A DNA stretch of 64,000 bases from Candidatus Poseidoniaceae archaeon. Lineage in GTDB: Archaea > Thermoplasmatota > Poseidoniia > Poseidoniales > Poseidoniaceae. Location: contig JAPKCS010000003.1 in assembly GCA_028822845.1 (NCBI GenBank), forward strand, positions 16,347 through 80,346, read 5' to 3'. Every line of letters starts with the position of its first letter. Within the stretch, counting starts at the first letter, position 1. Shown piece after piece: positions 26,499 to 33,647 of this stretch. The position numbers and the translations under genes were made by a program. Below the pieces are notes generated by a model. It made no database searches. It was not told where the DNA came from and worked only from the letters and a program-made list of their open reading frames with translations.

Positions 26499-28214
26499 AT
26501 GGCAAGTGATTTAGAAATTGCACGAGCGGCAACCCTGGAGCCAATTGAAACCATTGCGTGGAAATTAGGCATCTCCAGCCATGAGTTGTTACCAATGGGT
26601 CGAGGCATGGCCAAAATCACATGGGAAGCCCTCAGTGAGCGCTTTGCACGTCCGCAAGGAAGCCTCGTATTGGTGACATCTGTCAACCCCACGCCGTTTG
26701 GTGAAGGGAAAACCGTGACCACAATTGGATTGACTCAAGCCTTGTGTGCCATCGGCCAATCAGCAACCTGTGTCATTCGGGAACCATCGATGGGACCTGT
26801 GTTCGGAATCAAGGGAGGAGCAGCTGGCGGTGGCCAGTCGCAAGTGCTCCCGATGGAAGACATCAACCTGCACTTCACCGGTGATTTGCATGCTGTGACG
26901 TCTGCACATAACCTTCTCTCTGCCCTTGTCGATAACCACATAAAGCACGGAAATGCCACAAAACTAGATCCAACCAGAATCTTCTGGCCCCGAGTCATCG
27001 ACATGAATGATCGAGCCTTGAGAAACATCACTGTCGGCCTCGGAGGACCCGCGAATGGCAACCCACGCCAAGACCGCTTCGACATTACCGCAGCCAGCGA
27101 AGTGATGGCCATCCTCGTTTTGGCGAAAGATTACGCCGATTTACGAACTCGACTCGGTGAAATTGTCGTTGGTCAATCAATGGAAGGTCGCCCGGTCAAG
27201 GCCGACGAAATCGAAGCTGCTGGTGCAATGGCTCTGCTGCTCAGGAATGCCTTCTTACCGAACTTGGTGCAAACTCTTGAAGGCAATCCTGCCTTCATTC
27301 ACGGGGGTCCATTTGCCAATATTGCTCATGGAAACTCAAGCATCATCGCCGACCGCTTAGCCCTTGGTGCCGCAGATATTGTGGTGACAGAAGCTGGCTT
27401 CGGATCTGACATGGGCGCTGAGAAGTTCATGCACATCAAAGCGGCAACATCAGGAAAAGCCCCCGATTGCGTCGTTATGAACGTCACAGTTCGTTCAATG
27501 AAACTTCATGGTGGAGCGTTTGGAAGCCGAGGTGGCTATCGACCATCCCGCGAAGAGTTGGACTCAGAAAACATCGAAGCAGTCACCCACGGAGCACAAG
27601 GAAACTTGGACCGACACATTCGCAACATGGCAGGCTTCGGCATGCCTGTGATCGTATCCATCAACAGATTTACTGCAGACACTGATGGTGAACTGGAAGC
27701 ACTTACCGCTGCAGCACGGGCAAGTGGTGCACATGCTGTGACCATGACAGAAGTCCATGCGAAAGGAGGGGCTGGAGGCGAACCATTGGCTCGGGCGGTT
27801 GTTTCGGCAATTCAAGAACACGTTGCAGCAGGACGGCCTTTCACACCACTCTTTACCACCGATGCACCGGTGATGGAGAAAGTGAACGGTATTGCCAAGC
27901 GAATATACAAAGCTGATGAAGTCATTGTCGATCTGAAAGCTCAGAAGCAACTGGCAGCCATTGAATCATGGGGCTACGGCCACCTTCCTGTGTGCATGGC
28001 AAAGACGCAGTACTCCTTTTCCCACGATGCTGGACTTTTGGGTGCACCTGTCGGTTTCACCATTCCTGTCCGAGAATTTAGACTCAATGCTGGCGCAGGT
28101 TTCATCGTTGCAATTCTTGGAAACATGATGACCATGCCTGGTCTACCAAAGCGACCTGCTGCGGCTGACATGGACATGGATGAAAATGGACAACTCACTG
28201 GCGTATTTGGGTGA
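26499..28214 (+). CDS. fhs: Formate-tetrahydrofolate ligase
   Basis: ATP-dependent formation of 10-formyltetrahydrofolate from formate and THF, feeding one-carbon metabolism and purine synthesis. 571 aa against a usual 555-560. Family signatures are clear: the P-loop region VNPTPFGEGKTVTTIGL (about residues 62-78) and MGPVFGIKGGAAGGGQSQV followed by LPMEDINLHFTGD (about 100-130). Later KLHGGAFG, VSINRF and AVTMTEVHAKGGAGG are also typical. FTHFS is patchily distributed in archaea, so its presence is informative for the lineage and suggests a folate-type C1 pathway. pelA starts 6 nt after its stop, so the two are probably co-transcribed although functionally unrelated. Confidence 0.97.
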   Translation: MASDLEIARAATLEPIETIAWKLGISSHELLPMGRGMAKITWEALSERFARPQGSLVLVTSVNPTPFGEGKTVTTIGLTQALCAIGQSATCVIREPSMGPVFGIKGGAAGGGQSQVLPMEDINLHFTGDLHAVTSAHNLLSALVDNHIKHGNATKLDPTRIFWPRVIDMNDRALRNITVGLGGPANGNPRQDRFDITAASEVMAILVLAKDYADLRTRLGEIVVGQSMEGRPVKADEIEAAGAMALLLRNAFLPNLVQTLEGNPAFIHGGPFANIAHGNSSIIADRLALGAADIVVTEAGFGSDMGAEKFMHIKAATSGKAPDCVVMNVTVRSMKLHGGAFGSRGGYRPSREELDSENIEAVTHGAQGNLDRHIRNMAGFGMPVIVSINRFTADTDGELEALTAAARASGAHAVTMTEVHAKGGAGGEPLARAVVSAIQEHVAAGRPFTPLFTTDAPVMEKVNGIAKRIYKADEVIVDLKAQKQLAAIESWGYGHLPVCMAKTQYSFSHDAGLLGAPVGFTIPVREFRLNAGAGFIVAILGNMMTMPGLPKRPAAADMDMDENGQLTGVFG

Positions 28215-28220
28215 ACCTGA

Positions 28221-29285
28221 ATGAAAATCGTCAAGCGGGAACCCATGTTGTGGCGTTTACGCATTGAATCTGAAGATGATTTGTGGACACTGTCCCACCT
28301 TGCACGATCTGGCCTCCTGGTTGGCATGCTCGGTGAACGGCGCGATCAAACAACCACTGGTGAGGAAGGTGGGCGAGCGAAAGCTGCTGAACGAAAGAAA
28401 ATGTGGATCCGTTTGAAAATCAGTTCAACTGAATATCAACCCTTTAGCGAGAACCTCCGAATCCATGGTGTCATTGAAGAGGCTCAGTTCGATGTTGGTT
28501 TGCACCACACGCATGTGGTCGAAGTAAGGGACGAGGTTGAACTCTCGGCCCCTCATCCCTTTTCCGAGAGCGATTGGGATCTCCTGCGGCAAGCAGAAAA
28601 AGCCGCTCAACAAATCAACATCGCATTGGCGATGGTGGAAATGGACGAGATTGTTTTGTTTTACATCACTCCACGGGGACTGCGAGAAGGTGCAACGTGG
28701 ACAATGCGTGGCGGTGGGAAGCGTGGCGACCTCAAACAAGCGTCAGGCATTGGGGCAGCGTTCCGTTCCAATGTGATCAAAGCAGTCAGAGCCACACTCG
28801 ATGAAAGCACACCATTGCTCTTGTGTGGTCCAGGCCATGCCCGGGAAGTCCTTCTCGATGACATGAGGGCTGCAGGCGATTCTCGTTTCATGAAATCAAT
28901 TGCAACCTCCATGGCTGGGCGAGCTGGTGCAAACGAGTTGCTACGCGATGGCCTTGCTGGTGATTTGTTGAGCGAATACGCGATCACAAAAGAAACGGCG
29001 CTCATCGAAGAGGCTTGGACCCGGTTGCCGACCAATGGGGCTGTTGCTTATGGTCACCATGCATTGGATTTAGCAATGAAGGAAGGCGCCATAGAGACAC
29101 TGTTGATCACTGCTGACTTACTTCGCGACGAAACTCAAACCATCAACGGCCGACCATGGGCCTTGTGGGCTGAAGGGCTGGCTGGAATTGGAGCGGTGAT
29201 GGTTCAGTGTTCAGTGGATCATGATGCAGGTCAACAACTGGTTGGCATCGGTGGAGCAGTGGCTCTGCTCAGGTATACGATGTGA
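28221..29285 (+). CDS. pelA: Pelota homologue, mRNA surveillance / ribosome rescue factor
   Basis: aPelota (Dom34 homologue) binds stalled ribosomes with aEF1A and, with ABCE1, splits them. 354 aa is the normal length. The N-terminal Sm-like domain shows DDLWTLSHLARSGLLVGMLG and the basic RAKAAERKKMWIRLKI strand. The central domain has MDEIVLFYITPRGLRE and LLLCGPGHAREVLLDDM. The C-terminal eRF1-3-like domain has GAVAYGHHALDLAMKEGAI and TLLITADLLRD. As in all Pelota proteins there is no GGQ peptidyl-hydrolase motif in the central domain. It follows fhs by 6 nt and precedes a small orphan gene by 9 nt. Confidence 0.95.
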   Translation: MKIVKREPMLWRLRIESEDDLWTLSHLARSGLLVGMLGERRDQTTTGEEGGRAKAAERKKMWIRLKISSTEYQPFSENLRIHGVIEEAQFDVGLHHTHVVEVRDEVELSAPHPFSESDWDLLRQAEKAAQQINIALAMVEMDEIVLFYITPRGLREGATWTMRGGGKRGDLKQASGIGAAFRSNVIKAVRATLDESTPLLLCGPGHAREVLLDDMRAAGDSRFMKSIATSMAGRAGANELLRDGLAGDLLSEYAITKETALIEEAWTRLPTNGAVAYGHHALDLAMKEGAIETLLITADLLRDETQTINGRPWALWAEGLAGIGAVMVQCSVDHDAGQQLVGIGGAVALLRYTM

Positions 29286-29294
29286 GGATTCCAG

Positions 29295-29603
29295 ATGCGC
29301 GTGATCAATGTGAACGACCTGGGCGAACATCCACGCCAAGACATGGCTGGTGCACGTTGGCTGGTGATGAAAGCCGAGGATATCCAGTCTTCAACATCGT
29401 TGCTGATGTTCACAGAGTTGGATGACATCCACGTGGCAGTTGACCACAGAGGTTCATGGCCAACTCCTGGTTTGTGGCAGCGTGCTGTGCATTGCATCCT
29501 CATTGATGGAACCGATGAAGATGCTGAGAAATTCCGACGATCTTCCGGCATTACTCGAGTCATTGCCGGTGCTGAGGATGAAATCTTGAGTCACCTTTGG
29601 TAG
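29295..29603 (+). CDS. Small conserved-looking protein of unknown function downstream of pelA
   Basis: 102 aa, starting 9 nt after the pelA stop and ending one base before the 3' end of the oppositely oriented tRNA-Val. The sequence is balanced and globular (MRVINVNDLGEHPRQDMAGA; AVDHRGSWPTPGLWQRAVHC; FRRSSGITRVIAGAEDEIL) without membrane segments or metal-binding cysteine pairs. I do not recognise a family. Tight spacing to pelA and a coding-like composition favour a real gene. A link to translation quality control is guilt by association only. Confidence 0.65.
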   Translation: MRVINVNDLGEHPRQDMAGARWLVMKAEDIQSSTSLLMFTELDDIHVAVDHRGSWPTPGLWQRAVHCILIDGTDEDAEKFRRSSGITRVIAGAEDEILSHLW

Positions 29604-29604
29604 A

Positions 29605-29677
29605 TGGGTCTGGAGGGATTTGAACCCTCGATCAACGCCGTGTAAGGGCGGTGTCATAACCACTAGACCACAGACCC
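29605..29677 (-). tRNA. tRNA-Val (TAC)
   Basis: A complete cloverleaf on the minus strand: acceptor GGGTCTG/CAGACCC (7 perfect pairs), anticodon stem CCGCC with a CTTACAC loop (anticodon TAC at 29642-29644), and T arm GAGGG-TTCAAAT-CCCTC. Discriminator A, no encoded CCA, no intron. It is 73 nt long and sits between two plus-strand genes. Confidence 0.97.
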
Positions 29678-29759
29678 ATTTAGCCCTGCAAGCCTCAGTT
29701 CTTGAAGCCATTGTTCGAGGGGGTAACCTCAAAAACGAGAAGGCGTGCCCTCAAAGTGC

Positions 29760-30446
29760 ATGGATGAAGATGTCCAAGCGGCCGCAGCCCGCCTTGTTCG
29801 CCGTATCAAGGAAGGTGGCCACACCATCACCGTTGCAGAATCATGCACCGGTGGTTTGCTTGCGAGTTCATTCACCGACATCGCTGGAGCATCGCAGTGG
29901 TTCAACCAATCATGGGTCACATATTCCAATAAAGCCAAGATCACAGAACTCGGCGTCAGCCCAGAACTCTTGGAAAAGAAGGGAGCGGTTTCAGCCGGTG
30001 TCGCCATAGCAATGGCTCAAGGTGCTCGTGAAAGAGCCGATGCAAGCATCGCAATTTCCATCACAGGAATAGCAGGACCAGCCAATGACGGGACCAATAA
30101 GAAGGTCGGAATGGTCTATGTCGGCATTGCATCCTCTCATTGGGCCAACGCCTTATCCACCCAAATTGGAGGGAACAGGGCTGAGAATAAAATCGGTTTC
30201 GTTCATTTCGCTTTGCTCTCCGCCATCAAATGCTGGGACGATGCTATGGCCTTAGCTGTGAAAAATAAGCAAGCTGAGGATGAAGCATTAGTGGCCCAAG
30301 CCCTTGCTCAAGCCCAGTTTGAAATTGATCGAGCCAAACGCGACGCTGCAACACGAGAGGCAGCACCGTGGAAGGACGATGAATGGGACGGTGAAGGGAA
30401 GCCCCCGACCGACCGAGACGACATCGAAAGCGACATAGAATGGTGA
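29760..30446 (+). CDS. CinA C-terminal domain protein, nicotinamide-nucleotide amidase (PncC type)
   Basis: PncC-type amidases convert nicotinamide mononucleotide to nicotinate mononucleotide for NAD recycling. The CinA-C signature VAESCTGGLLASSFTDIAGA (about residues 26-45) carries the catalytic serine. It is followed by YSNKAKITELGVSPELLEK, GAVSAGVAIAMAQGAR and ISITGIAGPANDG. The competence-damage/MoaB-like N-terminal half of full CinA is absent. A C-terminal extension of about 65 residues is charged and acidic (KDDEWDGEGKPPTDRDD), absent from typical single-domain PncC. The start at ATG 29760 is preferred over GTG 29745. Confidence 0.9.
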   Translation: MDEDVQAAAARLVRRIKEGGHTITVAESCTGGLLASSFTDIAGASQWFNQSWVTYSNKAKITELGVSPELLEKKGAVSAGVAIAMAQGARERADASIAISITGIAGPANDGTNKKVGMVYVGIASSHWANALSTQIGGNRAENKIGFVHFALLSAIKCWDDAMALAVKNKQAEDEALVAQALAQAQFEIDRAKRDAATREAAPWKDDEWDGEGKPPTDRDDIESDIEW

Positions 30447-30513
30447 ACTCTGTTCCCATTCCATAGCGTCTCCCACCGGTGTGCTTTTGGAGGGGCCACG
30501 CTACCTTTGAGCC

Positions 30514-32160
30514 ATGGGTGCGACATGGGAAGAGGTTCTCCCTATTCTTCGTCAAAGGGGCATTGTGCCCACGGCATCCGTACGGCAACAATTGATCGAC
30601 TTGGAAGATCTTCAGGGCGTTCTTGATTGTGCCGAGGCTGTTCACTTTGAGCGGGGTTTTCTTACATCCGAAATTCTCGAAGACATGACCGCAGTGTGGC
30701 GTGGCAAACAGCGTGCAATGGGTGCAGCAACACCGGCGCCTGTGGCGGCACTCAGCGGGACAGTGACGCCCAGCAACACCACCAGCAACACCGTCAGCGC
30801 TCCTGACATCGGACGGACAATCGCCCCTATTCACGAACCTGAGCCACTCGATGTGAGGTTCCGAAACAACCTCCCAGATTGGAAAGAAAGTGATTTCAGT
30901 GAACATGCAAATGATGCTTCCAGTGATATTTTGGTGCATTATGATATTACTGGGAACAGCACAACTGAAGGAAAGATGTCCGATATCACATCGTGTTTCA
31001 GTGACCGACTCAGCAGCATTCGAAAAATGATCATTCAGAATTCACGCCTGCCTCGCACGCCTACCGAAATTGTCAGACTTCATGCTGAAAGCAGTCGATA
31101 CCAGGGGTACGAAAACAAAGCCGTCGCAATCGGGTTGGTCAATGAACCAAGGTACACCAAAAACGGTCACCTTATCTGGAATCTGGAAGATGAAACTGGC
31201 GAATTGACATGCCTCCTCACCAAGAGGAAAGGTGTCGACAGAGATCGGGCCCATGAACAAATCCTCGAAGCAGGACTAATGCCCGATGACGTGCTTGGAG
31301 TATCGGGTACATTCAGCCAAACAGGAGACATGTTTTACGTCGACGACTTGCACTTTCCAATGAAGGAGCGCCATGTTAAAGCAAGTTCAGAACATGGGGT
31401 CAGCGTCGCTTTCATTTCAGATATCCACGTTGGTTCCAAGACCTTCCTAGAAGCGCAATGGCACAAAATGGTACGATGGTTTCACACCGACCCACTGGCG
31501 AAGACGATCAAATACCTCATCCTCTCAGGGGATTGTGTTGATGGGGTCGGTATTTATCCAGGCCAAGACAGTGAACTATCGATTCCAGATCTGTTTGGAC
31601 AGTACCAAGAATTTGCTCGCCTGTTAGAACTCCTCCCCGATTGGGTCGAATGTGTCATGCTCCCAGGAAATCACGACGCAGTTCGCCCAGCCGAACCACA
31701 GCCTACTTTTGAAAAGGACATTCAACAAGATTACAACGCTACGACCTTCGTTGGAAATCCATGTGACTTTTCCCTCCACGGAGTGCGTTTACTGTCCTAC
31801 CATGGTAAATCAATTGACGACTTCGTAGCTGGATTGCGAACAGTGACCTATGCCGACCCTGTTGAAGCGATGAGACAGATGCTCCGTCGGCGGCATTTAG
31901 CCCCCCAATGGGGTGGAAAAACCCCATTGTCTCCAGAACCGGAAGATGGCTTGGTTATTCGTGAGGTCCCTGATATTTTTGTCACAGGCCACGTTCATGG
32001 CCATGCATGCGTTGATTTCAAGGGTACAACACTGATTTGTTCAAGCACTTGGCAAGATCAGACTTCTTACCAACGAATGCTCGGTTTCCAACCGAAACCA
32101 TGTATGCTCACAATTGTCAACCTCAAAAGTCACGCAACGACAGCAATACCCTTTGCGTGA
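30514..32160 (+). CDS. polB: DNA polymerase D (PolII) small subunit DP1
   Basis: DP1 is the 3'-5' exonuclease subunit of the archaeal replicative polymerase PolD. 548 aa with an N-terminal helical segment (1-75), a low-complexity Thr/Ser/Ala linker (76-100), an OB-fold (about 190-285: YENKAVAIGLVNEPRYTKNG, DVLGVSGTF) and a calcineurin-like phosphoesterase domain. The catalytic metal motifs are intact: SDIHVGS (about 304), GDCVDG (about 339), GNHD (about 386) and GHVHGH (about 492). Intact motifs imply proofreading activity, unlike eukaryotic B-subunits. The large subunit DP2 gene is not in the window. The downstream HAD gene is convergent with a 5-nt gap. Confidence 0.96.
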   Translation: MGATWEEVLPILRQRGIVPTASVRQQLIDLEDLQGVLDCAEAVHFERGFLTSEILEDMTAVWRGKQRAMGAATPAPVAALSGTVTPSNTTSNTVSAPDIGRTIAPIHEPEPLDVRFRNNLPDWKESDFSEHANDASSDILVHYDITGNSTTEGKMSDITSCFSDRLSSIRKMIIQNSRLPRTPTEIVRLHAESSRYQGYENKAVAIGLVNEPRYTKNGHLIWNLEDETGELTCLLTKRKGVDRDRAHEQILEAGLMPDDVLGVSGTFSQTGDMFYVDDLHFPMKERHVKASSEHGVSVAFISDIHVGSKTFLEAQWHKMVRWFHTDPLAKTIKYLILSGDCVDGVGIYPGQDSELSIPDLFGQYQEFARLLELLPDWVECVMLPGNHDAVRPAEPQPTFEKDIQQDYNATTFVGNPCDFSLHGVRLLSYHGKSIDDFVAGLRTVTYADPVEAMRQMLRRRHLAPQWGGKTPLSPEPEDGLVIREVPDIFVTGHVHGHACVDFKGTTLICSSTWQDQTSYQRMLGFQPKPCMLTIVNLKSHATTAIPFA

Positions 32161-32165
32161 TTTTT

Positions 32166-32852
32166 TCAAAGGCCCAAATAGGGTGCGATGGCGGAAAGAT
32201 TCTTGCCCATAACGATTGGAACCTTAGCATCTTCAAACGCACCGATGGATGACTCCCGTGTTGGATTAAAACCAATGAAATGACTGCCTTCAATGTGCAT
32301 TGAAAGGTCCATTTCAGAATCACCAACGCTGATGCATCCTTGTGGTTCAAGACCGTTCATCGACAAGAGACGTTCGATAACCTCACCTTTCCCAGTGGCA
32401 TGGAGTCGGCATACGCCTTCATCCCCCAGGGTATCATCTGCATTGAATTCAAATCCATTTGCAATCCAGTCATCAACCTTGAGCATGGCAGCAATGGAGG
32501 CGACGAAGAGGTCGACACCAGCACTTACGATAGCGACAAAAATACCTTTTTCTTGGAGTTTAAGGACAAGATCTCGTGCCCCATCCATCAATTGCACACC
32601 AGCGTATGCACGGAAGAGATCATCTCTGTGTATTGGATCTTCAATCGATTTCCATTTGATGATGTCCAATCGCATGAATTCAACATCTGAAATCTCACCA
32701 CGGATGAACCGTTGAAGATTCTCCGAGTTATCAGTCCCGAAGTGATCGTGAAGGGTCCGCCAAGAGCTGACAGCGTCGACCAACACTCCATCGCAGTCAA
32801 AGACAACACAGGTGACATCGGTGAGCGGTTTCACAACATCACTGGTCGCCAT
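32166..32852 (-). CDS. HAD-superfamily hydrolase, phosphoserine-phosphatase-like
   Basis: 228 aa. Haloacid-dehalogenase phosphatase with motif I FDCDGVLVD (residues 18-26; catalytic Asp19 and Asp21), a C1-type helical cap (SWRTLHDHFG...FMRLDIIKW), motif II in VAIVSAG (Ser near 120), motif III lysine in the ATGKGEVIERLL stretch, and motif IV GDSEMDLSMH. This layout is closest to the SerB/phosphoserine-phosphatase-like group. The exact substrate cannot be told, and other small phosphometabolites are possible. It lies downstream of the 4518-aa gene on the same strand, separated by a cluster of hairpins, so it probably has its own transcript. Confidence 0.85.
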   Translation of the reverse strand: MATSDVVKPLTDVTCVVFDCDGVLVDAVSSWRTLHDHFGTDNSENLQRFIRGEISDVEFMRLDIIKWKSIEDPIHRDDLFRAYAGVQLMDGARDLVLKLQEKGIFVAIVSAGVDLFVASIAAMLKVDDWIANGFEFNADDTLGDEGVCRLHATGKGEVIERLLSMNGLEPQGCISVGDSEMDLSMHIEGSHFIGFNPTRESSIGAFEDAKVPIVMGKNLSAIAPYLGL

Positions 32853-32933
32853 ACTCTAGGGAGTGGCAACTGCCTTGAAAGGCTTCGCAAGCAGTTGAAG
32901 AGGAGGAAAGGAGCACAAGGCAAAGAAAAGTGG

Positions 32934-32968
32934 GGGTTCCGAAGACAGAGGGCCCCTTTCGGAAACCC
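32934..32968 (-). terminator. Hairpin between the giant beta-helix gene and the HAD gene
   Basis: GGGTTCCGAA (32934-32943) pairs with TTCGGAAACCC (32958-32968) with one bulged base. On the minus strand the stem is followed within a few nt by a T-rich ACTTTTCTTTG stretch (32920-32930), giving an intrinsic-terminator-like layout. A smaller CACCTTGAGGTG hairpin near 32991 and a CATCCC/GGGATG hairpin near 33006 lie beside it. Confidence 0.5.
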
Positions 32969-33034
32969 TCTGCGTTCGGGCAGGTTCTCCACCTTGAGGT
33001 GGATCATCCCATCACTGGGATGCTGGGAGACAAG

Positions 33035-33062
33035 AGGGAAAGGGGTCGAAACCCCTTTCCCT
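33035..33062 (-). terminator. Perfect 12-bp hairpin with UUCG loop, 3' of the giant beta-helix gene
   Basis: AGGGAAAGGGGT (33035-33046) and ACCCCTTTCCCT (33051-33062) are exact reverse complements around CGAA, which reads TTCG on the minus strand. It starts 34 nt after the stop of the 4518-aa gene. There is no immediate T-run, so a 3'-end stabilising structure or processing site is as likely as termination. Confidence 0.7.
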
Positions 33063-33095
33063 AATGCGTCCGGTTGTCGTTACGTTTGACCTGAA

Positions 33096-33647
33096 TCAAG
33101 CCTTTAGATCGTATGACAAGCCACTCCAGGAGCGCAGAAGCGCACCTTGACCGACGCTAGGAGCGTAGGATAGAGTGATTGTAACATCTTCTAGAGGTGT
33201 TCCATCAGCAGCGTGGGTTCGCACAAAGATTGTGTCTCCGGTGTTGAAGGTAGAGACTGAGTCGCTTCCTTCCTTGTTCACCTGGTCGACAAAGGTGATG
33301 AATTCATCACTGTTGTCGGGGTTGAACCCGTAGACACCATTTGTGTCAGCCATGTTTGCTTCAACAATTGCTGTGTTACCATCACCATCGGTGTAGATCA
33401 CACGGAGTACAACTGCTTGTGTAGCCAAGTCGGTTTCAGACGACTGCACTGTAATTCTCCAGTGGCCAGTATCAGCATCGAAGCCATCGATGTCCTCGAT
33501 GTCGAAGGTGACCCGAGGGACACCCTTGACGTCGGTTTCAGCGAGGCTGCTTGCCCAGACGTAGATAACACCTGAGAGCACCACTGTGATTGCAACCATC
33601 AAGATGGTAGCGATCACTGGGCTCACTGCGGCATTGTCGTCAACCAT
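33096..33647 (-). other. Archaeal type IV pilin-like domain (residues 4336-4518 of the giant protein)
   Basis: MVDDNAAVSPVIATILMVAI and TVVLSGVIYVWASS match the class III signal plus hydrophobic N-helix of archaeal pilins (AVSPVIG.ILMVAITV type). A beta-rich head of about 150 residues follows (GHWRITVQSSETDLATQAVV, DTIFVRTHAADGTPLEDVTI). An ATG at 33645-33647 would give a free-standing 183-aa pilin, but no stop separates it from the adhesin and no Shine-Dalgarno site precedes it. The residues before the expected cleavage site are acidic (DDNA), not the usual K/R, so processing is uncertain. Confidence 0.8.

Noticed and set aside
32712..33089. Plus-strand open frame across the HAD start and the hairpin cluster
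   Set aside because: It overlaps the real minus-strand HAD gene and then runs through inverted repeats. The composition is Arg/Lys-rich and not coding-like.
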